DNA of 6,619 nucleotides from an uncultured bacterium (GCA_903940375.1 CAJAKT010000456.1:1-6619), one strand, 5' to 3'. Shown: positions 1 through 5,930, counted from the stretch's first letter. The notes: a model not told the origin generated them from the letters alone. Numbers and translations: made by a program.

Positions 1-32
1 GCCTTGCGTACGGAGGGCGAGGCACCATTCAT
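1..32 (-). CDS. galU: Start of UTP--glucose-1-phosphate uridylyltransferase (partial, cut by left edge)
   Basis: Read on the minus strand from the ATG at 32, the edge fragment encodes MNGASPSVRKA. This resembles the N-terminus of actinobacterial GalU proteins, where a short variable stretch ending in 'RKA' precedes the nucleotide-binding VIPAAGLGTR motif, which would lie just outside the window. GalU makes UDP-glucose from UTP and glucose-1-phosphate. galU divergent from the 5-formyltetrahydrofolate cyclo-ligase gene is the arrangement I recall from M. tuberculosis (Rv0993/Rv0992c), and that supports the call. A TAGGGT -10 box ends exactly six bases before the ATG, so the transcript is probably leaderless. 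Only 11 residues are visible, so the identity rests mainly on context. Confidence 0.5.
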   Translation of the reverse strand, partial: MNGASPSVRK

Positions 33-38
33 GCCCCG

Positions 39-48
39 ACCCTAGACG
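39..48. promoter_or_regulatory. Back-to-back -10 elements of a divergent promoter
   Basis: A CTAG core at 42-45 serves both strands. On the minus strand TAGGGT (44-39) is followed by six bases and then the galU ATG, which fits a leaderless start. On the plus strand TAGACG (43-48) is a weaker -10, lacking the final T. It would start transcription near 55, downstream of the ATG at 49 but upstream of the GTG at 67. No convincing -35 is visible inside the window for either direction. Confidence 0.4.
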
Positions 49-654
49 ATGGGGCACGATGTCCCCGTGCCGATCGCAGCGAGCAAAGCCGCCGTGCGCA
101 CCCGTATCCGCGCTACCCGGTCGGCCCACTCACTCGAGCAACGCCTGGCCGCCGCCGAAGCACTTGCCGCGCATGCCGAAACGCTCCTTCCCAGCGGGCC
201 AGCAAGCATCACCTGCTACCTGTCCCTCCCCGTTGAGCCCGGCACCGATCAGCTCATCGCCATGGCACAGGCCACCGGGCACCGCGTCGTCGTCCCGCGC
301 ATCGACGGGACGCAACTGGACTGGGTCGACCTGCGCCCGGACGGCAGCCTGCAGTCCGGGCCGATGGGGATTCGCGAGCCGGTCGGCGATGCCATCAATC
401 CCGACGACCTTGACACGTTCGCCGTCCTGTTCGTGCCGGCCACCGCAGTCGACCACCACGGTCACCGCCTCGGCCAGGGTGGCGGCTACTACGACCGCAC
501 GCTCGCGCACCTGCGGCCACATGCCGACGGTGGTCCGCTGATCGTCGCTGTCGTGTTCGATGACGAGCTGATCGACGGTGTCCCCGTCGAGCCGCACGAC
601 TGCCGGGTGGACGCCGCGTTGACACCCAGCGGGATCATTCGGTTCGACGGCTAA
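49..654 (+). CDS. 5-formyltetrahydrofolate cyclo-ligase (5,10-methenyl-THF synthetase)
   Basis: This cytoplasmic folate enzyme converts 5-formyl-THF to 5,10-methenyl-THF with ATP, returning the dead-end formyl folate to one-carbon metabolism. At 201 residues it has the usual family length. Seen in the protein: a basic N-terminal helix (SKAAVRTRIR, 12-21), the family signature RLGQGGGYYDR at 140-150 (phosphate/folate-binding loop), and the C-terminal EPHDCRVD segment at 181-188. Coordinates are given from the ATG at 49, but the in-frame GTG at 67 (195 residues) is at least as likely. The only -10-like element, TAGACG at 43-48, would place the transcription start near 55, and neither start has a good ribosome binding site. 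The gene diverges from galU. In the order I recall from M. tuberculosis it lies next to the FmdB-type gene, which here is found about 5 kb downstream. Confidence 0.95.
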   Translation: MGHDVPVPIAASKAAVRTRIRATRSAHSLEQRLAAAEALAAHAETLLPSGPASITCYLSLPVEPGTDQLIAMAQATGHRVVVPRIDGTQLDWVDLRPDGSLQSGPMGIREPVGDAINPDDLDTFAVLFVPATAVDHHGHRLGQGGGYYDRTLAHLRPHADGGPLIVAVVFDDELIDGVPVEPHDCRVDAALTPSGIIRFDG

Positions 655-671
655 ACCGTTGGTACGCAACA

Positions 672-704
672 TTGAATGTCAGACCCCCAACGTAGTGTCG
701 AGAC
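672..704 (+). promoter_or_regulatory. DNA-damage-type (RecA-NDp/PafBC-like) promoter of a leaderless gene
   Basis: TGTCAG at 677-682 is separated by 10 bases from TAGTGT at 693-698. This matches the core and spacing of the RecA-independent DNA-damage promoter described in mycobacteria (TTGTCRGtg-N8-TAnnnT), with mismatches only in the weaker flanking positions. The -10 ends six bases before the ATG at 705 and no Shine-Dalgarno sequence lies between, so transcription probably starts on the A of the start codon. A standard -35 reading (TTGAAT, 672-677) would give a short 15-base spacer, which favours the special promoter type. The match is read by eye. Confidence 0.5.
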
Positions 705-2120
705 ATGATCAGCCGAAGCGATCGGGGCCGCACCGACTGTCCTGACGGACGGTCCGGTCAGCTCGCGCACCTGGTTGCGGACTTGGCACACCTCGAGGAC
801 GACGAGGTGCTCGACGTGCTCCGTGGCCTGCAGCGCGCGCAGTCCCGTCTCGCATGGGCGGAGCACCAGGCACTCGTGCGACTCGCGGGGCCGTATCAGC
901 GCACGGAGGAGGTCCTCGTCTTCGACCGGCGGGTGGGCACCGAGCGAGTGGTCGAGGTGGCCGACGAGGTGCGCGACGAGATCGCGGCCGCACTCCACCG
1001 CTCCCCAAGCCTCGTGCACGACCAGATCACGGCCGCACGCCTGCTCAATGGTCCACTCGCCGCGACCTCGCGAGCCCTGAAGGAGGGGCGGATCACCTCC
1101 GCCCAGGCCCGGGTCATCGTGGAACAGTCGCGCCGCCTGACCGGTGCCGCACACTGCGCGAGCATCGATCCGAGTGCGGACAGCCCTGCCCAGGCGGTCG
1201 AACGCGCTCGGTTCGCCCAGATGTGCACTGAGCTGCAGAGCCGCGTGCTGCCCTCAGCACCGAGTCAGGTCCTCGCTCAGACCAAGGCCCTCACCCGGCG
1301 GGTGATCGCCGCGATCGACGTGGCCGGCGAGCGGCGCCGTCGCGAGCAGGCCCGCTGCACCCGCGACGTGTGGGTGTCCCCGGATGAGGACGGCCTCGCC
1401 ACGCTGGTGGCACGACTCGATGCACTCACCGCGCATGCCATCCGTGCGGCCATCGACACCGCCGCCCACGACCCTGCGGTCGCGGGCGACTGCGCAGCCA
1501 CGGCCGGGGAGCGCAGAGCCGAGGCGTTCGCCGCATTGGTGCTCGGGCAGGTGCAGGTCACCGCGCAGATCGACGTCCTCGTGCCACTGGAGTCCCTCTG
1601 CGGTGCGAGTTCGGCAGCCCTGCCCGACGGCACCCTCGTGGGGTGGGAGTCGGTTCAAGGGATCGTCGACGACCCCGCCGTCCGGGTGCAGCTCCGACGG
1701 CTGACGATCGATCCGCAGACCGGCACCGCCATCGACCTCGGCCGGTCCCGCTACGAGGTGTCCGAGCCGCTGCGCCGGTGGATCAGCGCCCGCGACCGCA
1801 CCTGCCGGTTCCCCGGCTGCCGGCGACGGGCCACGGCCTGCCAGGTCGACCACATCGACCCGTGGGATGACGGCGGCCGCACGGATGCGGCGAACCTGCA
1901 GGCACTGTGCACCCGGCACCATCAGCTCAAGACCCACCGAGGCTGGCGGGCGGCTCGAGACTCGGACACCGGTCGCACCGACTGGCTCTCGCCACTGGGC
2001 CGCACCTATCGAGTCGACCCGGAACCGCTGATAGTCCCGGCACAGCATTCGCTGGCATCCGAACGGATCGGGCAGTTGGCCGCGGTCGACGCATCAGGTG
2101 CTGGCCCGCCACCCTTCTGA
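705..2120 (+). CDS. DUF222 domain HNH endonuclease (13E12 repeat family)
   Basis: This is a 471-residue protein of the actinobacterial 13E12/REP family: an N-terminal helical DUF222 domain (about residues 20-320) followed by a C-terminal HNH nuclease domain (about 350-415). In the HNH part the zinc ligands appear to be C367, C372, C402 and H405. The catalytic core is D382-H383 with N397 and H406, and the conserved GG-T-NL spacing is intact, so the nuclease looks active. DUF222 is rich in Arg and acidic helices and is presumed to bind DNA or partners. The biological role of the family is not settled; members are often present in several copies per genome and some are DNA-damage-inducible in M. 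tuberculosis. The start at 705 is supported by a -10 box exactly six bases upstream. The gene ends 41 bases before the convergent acylase gene. Flanking repeats of a mobile element are not seen. Confidence 0.93.
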   Translation: MISRSDRGRTDCPDGRSGQLAHLVADLAHLEDDEVLDVLRGLQRAQSRLAWAEHQALVRLAGPYQRTEEVLVFDRRVGTERVVEVADEVRDEIAAALHRSPSLVHDQITAARLLNGPLAATSRALKEGRITSAQARVIVEQSRRLTGAAHCASIDPSADSPAQAVERARFAQMCTELQSRVLPSAPSQVLAQTKALTRRVIAAIDVAGERRRREQARCTRDVWVSPDEDGLATLVARLDALTAHAIRAAIDTAAHDPAVAGDCAATAGERRAEAFAALVLGQVQVTAQIDVLVPLESLCGASSAALPDGTLVGWESVQGIVDDPAVRVQLRRLTIDPQTGTAIDLGRSRYEVSEPLRRWISARDRTCRFPGCRRRATACQVDHIDPWDDGGRTDAANLQALCTRHHQLKTHRGWRAARDSDTGRTDWLSPLGRTYRVDPEPLIVPAQHSLASERIGQLAAVDASGAGPPPF

Positions 2121-2161
2121 ACGAGTCGAACCTTCAGCGGTACCCAGCTCACCTCGGCTCT
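2121..2161. other. Convergent intergenic gap without an obvious terminator
   Basis: These 41 bases separate the stop codons of the HNH gene (plus) and the acylase gene (minus). I see no GC-rich hairpin followed by a T run on either strand, so termination here is either Rho-dependent or occurs by overlap inside the opposing genes. Confidence 0.5.
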
Positions 2162-4738
2162 TCAGCGCGCCGTCAGCGTCAGGACGTCAACTGCATCCGC
2201 ATCGATGGCCGCCCGGGTGAAGGCCCACGGGTACTGGGCACCCGTCCGCCAGGCATCGATCTGATCCGAGTAGTGCGCGTCGTAGGCATGGCCACTCGCT
2301 CCCGTCAGGTTGACCCACGTGGATGCGTCGAAGTCGGAGACGTCGATCACCTGACGCATGCTCGGCACCCAGTCCACCACGTACCCGTCGATGGGCGTCC
2401 AACCCGTGGCATTGACAGTCGCCTCGCCTCCCGCGACCTCGATCGGGCCACGGTTGAAGATCGCCTCGATCGGACCGATGCCGCTGTCGCCGAGGGTCTG
2501 GTTCTGCAGGAGCAGAGTGTGCAGAGCACCCCAACGCCACTCCTCGGGAGCATCGCCGAGCGTGGCTGACAGCTCGCTGACAGCCGCTGCCATGGACGCC
2601 TGCAGGGTCTGGTCGCGTGTCTCAACCTCTGGCGTCGTCTTGTCATCCCACCAGAAGTCGTCCGGGGTGTCCCAGATGTTGTAGATCACCTGCCAGTAGC
2701 GGTCGCCGCCGCTCGACGAGATCAGTTCGGTATCCGCCTCGGCGTCGAACATGCGCGCGACCAGTTGGCGCCACACCGCGTTGAAGTAGGCAGCCGGTGC
2801 CGAGTCTGCCGACTGCTGGTAGTCCCAGCCCTCGAACAAGGCGACCGAATTCGCCGTCGCATCGCTCGTCGGGAGTGCCTGCATCTTCGGGGCGAGGAAG
2901 GATGCGAGTTCGTTGTTCGCATCCATCTGAATCTGCTGCATGCGCGTCGCGTCAACCTTCGCGCCATCGGCAGTCGCCTCCTCGATCAGGTCGACGATCC
3001 GCTGGCTGCGCGTTCCGTAGGACCAGTCATCCGTCAGGAAGAAGGGGTACTGCGGGCCGATCACTGCCTGATTGGCGGTGACGATCCAGCCCTCCGGCGG
3101 GTTCTGCACGGATGGCAGGGCGGGGAACGGGATGGTCCCCTGCCACTGATAGCGCGAGTCCCAGCCCGGGATCGGCCACTTGCCGTCGTATCCCTCGCGG
3201 ATCGGGATGATCCCCGGCGCCTGATAGCCGATGTTCCCGTCCACGTCGGCGTAGATCAGGTTCTGCGCCGGGGCCCCGAGGAGGGCGGCGGCACGTCGGA
3301 AGGCGTCCCAGTCCGTCGCGGTGTTGAGGGCATCGAACGCATCGAACGTGTTGGTTGGCTGCAAGGCGGTCCAGCGAAGCGCCACCGAATACCCATCACC
3401 TCGAGCAGGTGGCGTCTCACGGGTCGCCGTCGAACCCGGCGCAGGGACCGGTGCGTCCGCACCGACGGCCGAGTACGTGTCGATACCGGCGACATCGGAG
3501 ATCACCGGCCCATCGACCGTCTCGCGGACAGTGATCGTGACGGGCTCTGCGCCCGCCACCTTGATGACCTCATTGCGTGTGGTCATCGGCCGTTCGCTCC
3601 CGTCGAGGAGGTACGCATCGCCAACGACCTTCTCCAGCACGAGGTCGGTAACGTCAGGTCCGAGATTTGTGAATCCCCATGCAATGGATGCGTTGTGGCC
3701 GATGAAGATGCCCGGCAGCCCCGACATCGTCCAGCCGGCCACGTCGTAGTTGCACGTCTCGCCGACCGTGGTGCAGTGCAGACCCGACTGGTACCACAGG
3801 CTCGGCATCATCGGGGCGAGGTGGGGATCGTTCGCCAGCAGCGGCTTGCCCGTCGTTGTCCTGTCACCACCGACGACCCAGGAGTTGGACCCGATGCCGG
3901 GCCCGATCGGTCCGAGCCACGGGTCGAGCAGGCGCGAGGCGCGCGCGACATCGAGCAGGGCCGCACGCGCGAGTGGCGATGCACTTGCACCCTTGACACT
4001 GCCCGCAGGCGTCGCACCCTGGTCGAACACGCCGTTCACGACCGCACCACCAGCGACGATGGGACGGTGCTCCGCGAAGGGATATGCCGGAAACAGCTTC
4101 TCCGTCTCAGGGACTCCCGCAGTGGCCGACATGACGGCGCGGTACACCTCGTCATCGAGGTTGCCGCGAAGGTCCCAGGCGAGTGCCTTCAGCCAGGCGA
4201 CAGAGTCAGCAGGCTGCCACGGCTCCGGACGATAGTCGGGGTTCTGCAGGCCCAGCACCGCGTACTCGAGGCTCAACTGCTCGCCCGAGTGATCGGCCAG
4301 GTAGGCGTTGACTCCCCGTGAATACGAGTCGAGGATCAGCCGCGACCGCTCGGACAGCAACGGGACCTCCTGTTCGGCGATGCGCCGCCAGCCGAGGGTG
4401 CGCAGGAACGAGTCGGTCTCGACCTGGCTCGCGCCGAACATCTCTGACAGGCGCCCGGCCGTGATGTGCCGTCGCACATCCATCTCCCAGAAGCGATCCT
4501 GCGCATGCACATACCCCTGCGCGACGAACAGGTCGCTGACGTCGTCGGCGTAGATGCTCGGAATGCCGAGGCGATCCCGCACGACCCGGACGGGTGAGGT
4601 CAGTCCGGGAACGGAGATCTCACCGGATGTCTGCGGGAAGGAGGCTCGAACCGTGTGGACGGCGTACAGGCCAACCCCGCCCAGAGCCAAGATGATGACC
4701 AGACCGACAACAAGCAGAACCCGCCAGACGGTGCGCAT
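2162..4738 (-). CDS. Penicillin acylase family Ntn hydrolase, membrane-anchored (peptidase S45)
   Basis: An 858-residue precursor of the penicillin G acylase/acyl-homoserine lactone acylase superfamily, which hydrolyses amide bonds of N-acyl compounds. Residues 5-28 form one hydrophobic segment after MRTVWR, a signal anchor or signal peptide, so the enzyme acts outside the membrane. The alpha chain runs to G283. Self-cleavage before S284 (GIGSNSW, 281-287) would expose the serine nucleophile of the beta chain. Other family marks are NDPHL (303-307), GHNASIAWGFTN (347-358), TAN at 554-556 with N556 as the likely oxyanion residue, and GASGH (813-817). The only two cysteines, C322 and C329, could form a disulfide. 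The substrate cannot be told; family members act on beta-lactams, acyl-homoserine lactones or lipopeptides. The gene lies 16 bases after crcB on the same strand, but TAGCGT six bases before the ATG suggests its own leaderless transcript. Confidence 0.93.
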   Translation of the reverse strand: MRTVWRVLLVVGLVIILALGGVGLYAVHTVRASFPQTSGEISVPGLTSPVRVVRDRLGIPSIYADDVSDLFVAQGYVHAQDRFWEMDVRRHITAGRLSEMFGASQVETDSFLRTLGWRRIAEQEVPLLSERSRLILDSYSRGVNAYLADHSGEQLSLEYAVLGLQNPDYRPEPWQPADSVAWLKALAWDLRGNLDDEVYRAVMSATAGVPETEKLFPAYPFAEHRPIVAGGAVVNGVFDQGATPAGSVKGASASPLARAALLDVARASRLLDPWLGPIGPGIGSNSWVVGGDRTTTGKPLLANDPHLAPMMPSLWYQSGLHCTTVGETCNYDVAGWTMSGLPGIFIGHNASIAWGFTNLGPDVTDLVLEKVVGDAYLLDGSERPMTTRNEVIKVAGAEPVTITVRETVDGPVISDVAGIDTYSAVGADAPVPAPGSTATRETPPARGDGYSVALRWTALQPTNTFDAFDALNTATDWDAFRRAAALLGAPAQNLIYADVDGNIGYQAPGIIPIREGYDGKWPIPGWDSRYQWQGTIPFPALPSVQNPPEGWIVTANQAVIGPQYPFFLTDDWSYGTRSQRIVDLIEEATADGAKVDATRMQQIQMDANNELASFLAPKMQALPTSDATANSVALFEGWDYQQSADSAPAAYFNAVWRQLVARMFDAEADTELISSSGGDRYWQVIYNIWDTPDDFWWDDKTTPEVETRDQTLQASMAAAVSELSATLGDAPEEWRWGALHTLLLQNQTLGDSGIGPIEAIFNRGPIEVAGGEATVNATGWTPIDGYVVDWVPSMRQVIDVSDFDASTWVNLTGASGHAYDAHYSDQIDAWRTGAQYPWAFTRAAIDADAVDVLTLTAR

Positions 4739-4744
4739 CCCGAC

Positions 4745-4750
4745 ACGCTA
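4745..4750 (-). promoter_or_regulatory. -10 box of a leaderless acylase transcript
   Basis: On the minus strand TAGCGT (4750-4745) is followed by GTCGGG and then the acylase ATG at 4738, the TANNNT-N6-ATG pattern. No -35 at standard spacing is visible (TTGGCC at 4778-4773 is 22 bases away), and no Shine-Dalgarno sequence precedes the ATG. Read-through from the crcB pair remains possible. Confidence 0.4.
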
Positions 4751-4754
4751 CGCG

Positions 4755-5138
4755 TCAACCGACGACGATGACGGCCAATCGCCACGCGCCCAGGAACAGG
4801 GCGACGCAGACGACCGGCATCACGATGACCGCCAGCCAGAACGCGTCACGTGCAGTGGCCCACAACCGGTCGGCCTCCCAGCCGAACCCTGAGAACGTGG
4901 TGAAGGCTCCGCAGAAGCCGACCAGCAGCAGAAACCGAAGATCGCCCGTGGTCGTGGCGAGGACGACCCCGGCGATCGCCGAGCCGAGTCCATTCACGAC
5001 GAGGAGTCCCCACGGGAACTGTCGTGCGTCGCGCGCACTCGCGACGCCTTCCGTGACACCCCTGTCGACGATGAAGCGCAGAGGTGCGCCGACGGCGGCG
5101 CCAACGGCCACCGCAATCCAGGTCGTCAGCGTGATCAT
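4755..5138 (-). CDS. crcB: Fluoride ion channel subunit CrcB/FluC (second of a pair)
   Basis: This 127-residue, four-helix membrane protein exports toxic fluoride by passive channel activity. Family marks are G-A-A-V-G-A-P-L-R-F at 13-22, the pore motif FPWGLLVVN with N49, and GFCGAFTTFSGF (74-85), which keeps both pore phenylalanines (F82 and F85). Charges gather in loop 1 (R21, R26, R36, R39) and loop 3 (R91, R97), while the N- and C-termini are nearly neutral. By the positive-inside rule this predicts N-out/C-out, opposite to the partner gene. The start codon overlaps the partner's stop (ATGA, 5138-5135), and GAGGA at 5147-5143 is a ribosome binding site, so the two are translated together. 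A two-gene fluoride channel usually works as an antiparallel heterodimer, whereas single-gene versions are dual-topology homodimers. Confidence 0.93.
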   Translation of the reverse strand: MITLTTWIAVAVGAAVGAPLRFIVDRGVTEGVASARDARQFPWGLLVVNGLGSAIAGVVLATTTGDLRFLLLVGFCGAFTTFSGFGWEADRLWATARDAFWLAVIVMPVVCVALFLGAWRLAVIVVG

Positions 5139-5515
5139 GGGGTCCTCGCCACCATGAGCGCACCCAGGCGCACGGCCACCAGGCCGAACACCATGGTGAT
5201 GACCATGTATGCCACGGCGACGAGGGGTTGGCCGTCGTCAAGCAGCAGCCCGGTCTCGAGGGCGAGGGCCGAGAACGTGGTGAACCCGCCGAGGAACCCG
5301 GTGATCAGGAACGGCCGCAGCCAGGACGGCCCACGGGCCACGGTCGCGGATGCCGCCACGATGCCGATGGCCAGGCAGCCGGCGATATTGACCGTCAGCG
5401 TCGCCCAGGGCAACCGGGTGGTATCCCACTGCTCCAGGCCCAGGGCCACCGCGACGGCGAACCGGGCCAATGAGCCCAGCACGCCACCGAGGGCGATAAC
5501 GGCTAGGCGGCTCAC
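5135..5515 (-). CDS. crcB: Fluoride ion channel subunit CrcB/FluC (first of a pair)
   Basis: A four-helix fluoride channel subunit of 126 residues from the GTG at 5515. Marks are LGGVLGSLARF (9-19), LPWATLTVN with pore residue N43, and GFLGGFTTFSAL (73-84). The first pore phenylalanine (F81) is kept but the second is replaced by L84. Arginines lie at the N-terminus (R3), in loop 2 (R61, R67) and at the C-terminus (R116, R124), predicting N-in/C-in, the reverse of the following gene. The GTG at 5515 gives the usual compact N-terminus (MSRLAVIALGG). A longer reading from the GTG at 5572 adds 19 uncharacteristic residues and begins at the edge of the CIRCE operator. Neither start has a strong ribosome binding site. 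It heads the unit crcB-crcB-acylase, divergent from the Ruc-like gene. Confidence 0.9.
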   Translation of the reverse strand: MSRLAVIALGGVLGSLARFAVAVALGLEQWDTTRLPWATLTVNIAGCLAIGIVAASATVARGPSWLRPFLITGFLGGFTTFSALALETGLLLDDGQPLVAVAYMVITMVFGLVAVRLGALMVARTP

Positions 5516-5572
5516 ACCGACGAACGGTACGGGTCGGGCCGGATTGCGCGAAGCGGGCCCGGCGAGGCACAC

Positions 5573-5599
5573 TTAGCACTCGGTGATGGTGAGTGCCAA
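5573..5599. promoter_or_regulatory. CIRCE operator (HrcA binding site)
   Basis: The inverted repeat TTAGCACTC (5573-5581), nine-base spacer (5582-5590), GAGTGCCAA (5591-5599) matches the CIRCE consensus TTAGCACTC-N9-GAGTGCTAA at 17 of 18 arm positions, with the exact spacer length. CIRCE binds HrcA, the repressor that is released on heat or protein-folding stress, and normally precedes groESL or dnaK operons. Here it ends 29 bases before the GTG of the FmdB-type gene, and its left edge is 57 bases from the chosen start of the divergent crcB gene. On the minus strand TTGGCA (5599-5594) and TAAGTG (5575-5570), 18 bases apart, form a possible crcB promoter overlapping the operator, so both directions might respond. 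Confidence 0.92.
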
Positions 5600-5619
5600 C
5601 TCCCTGCCGACGAACCGAC

Positions 5620-5625
5620 GGAGGA
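5620..5625 (+). promoter_or_regulatory. Ribosome binding site deciding the GTG start of the FmdB-type gene
   Basis: GGAGGA lies four bases (counted from GGAGG) before the GTG at 5629. Together with the conserved PTYEYAC protein start this fixes the start there, rather than at the GTG at 5593, which lies inside the CIRCE arm. It is one of only two clear Shine-Dalgarno sequences in the window. Confidence 0.75.
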
Positions 5626-5628
5626 CCG

Positions 5629-5919
5629 GTGCCCACGTACGAGTACGCCTGCTCGACCTGCGATGTCACCCATGAGGTGCAGCAGAAGATGACCGACCCC
5701 AGCCTGACGGTCTGCCCGGACTGCGGCGAGTCGACGCTGCGCAAGCTCTTCACCGGCGTCGGCATCCACTTCAAGGGCTCCGGCTTCTACCGCACCGACT
5801 CGCGCGATGCGAAGTCCTCGACCTCGTCCACCTCCACCACGACGACCAAGGAATCCAGCAGCTCGTCCAGCAGCTCGCCCAGCAGCACGCCGACCACGGC
5901 GAGCGCCAGCACGTCCTAG
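5629..5919 (+). CDS. FmdB-type zinc-ribbon protein, probable redox-regulated chaperone (Ruc-like)
   Basis: A 96-residue protein with two parts. Residues 1-45 are an FmdB/CxxC zinc ribbon beginning MPTYEYAC, with zinc ligands C8, C11, C29 and C32. After the conserved segment GIHFKGSGFYRTD (45-57), residues 60-96 are almost entirely Ser, Thr, Pro and Ala and must be disordered. This is the layout of M. tuberculosis Rv0991c (Ruc), a chaperone that becomes active when oxidation of its cysteines releases zinc and that is controlled by HrcA. A CIRCE operator directly upstream makes the match unusually firm. The neighbours (cyclo-ligase and galU on one side, SAF-domain gene and mscL on the other) agree with the mycobacterial order. 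FmdB proteins were first named for a formamidase-linked regulator, so automatic labels such as 'regulatory protein' should not be trusted. Chaperone function is inferred, not shown. Confidence 0.88.
   Translation: MPTYEYACSTCDVTHEVQQKMTDPSLTVCPDCGESTLRKLFTGVGIHFKGSGFYRTDSRDAKSSTSSTSTTTTKESSSSSSSSPSSTPTTASASTS
5854..5889 (+). repeat. Short 12-base tandem repeat coding the serine tail
   Basis: Three consecutive 12-base units, two identical (TCCAGCAGCTCG) and one with three changes (CCCAGCAGCACG), encode SSSS-SSSS-PSST in the disordered tail of the Ruc-like protein. In-frame units of this kind can change number by replication slippage without breaking the gene. Confidence 0.75.
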
Positions 5920-5921
5920 CC

Positions 5922-5930
5922 TGTGGACAA
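5922..5930 (-). promoter_or_regulatory. Single DnaA-box-like 9-mer
   Basis: The minus strand reads TTGTCCACA, identical to the high-GC actinobacterial DnaA box consensus. It lies three bases after the stop codon of the Ruc-like gene. There is no cluster of such boxes and no dnaA or dnaN gene here, so this is not an origin; it may be a regulatory or titration site, or chance. Confidence 0.3.

Noticed and set aside
59..541. A 160-codon plus-strand frame overlapping the cyclo-ligase gene, with an ATG near the possible transcription start.
   Set aside because: Its composition is Ser/Pro/Arg-rich low complexity and the other frame carries the full cyclo-ligase signature.
642..652. GTTCGACGGCT occurs here and again at 5933-5943, possibly duplicated ends of an insertion between the cyclo-ligase and SAF regions.
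   Set aside because: An 11-base repeat is expected by chance several times in 6.6 kb of GC-rich sequence, and the copies do not sit at matching gene boundaries (one is inside the end of a coding sequence).
640..658. CGGTT / AACCG inverted repeat around the cyclo-ligase stop codon as a terminator.
   Set aside because: Five base pairs with a nine-base loop and no T run; too weak to call.
1254..2048. A 264-codon minus-strand open frame inside the HNH gene.
   Set aside because: It has no family signature and lies wholly antisense to a well-supported HNH coding sequence; it is a high-GC shadow frame.
2765..4321. A 518-codon open frame on the plus strand opposite the acylase gene.
   Set aside because: Its predicted protein is Arg/Asp/His-rich with no recognisable domain, as expected for an antisense frame in GC-rich DNA, while the minus-strand product is a clear penicillin acylase family enzyme.
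5582..5628. Possible fluoride riboswitch near crcB (GGTGATGG followed by CCAAC resembles the 5' half of the crcB motif).
   Set aside because: It lies on the plus strand, which is antisense to crcB, and the 3' half (CTGATG with pairing to the GATGG region) is missing. The same bases are explained by the CIRCE spacer and right arm. No riboswitch is visible on the minus strand before crcB.
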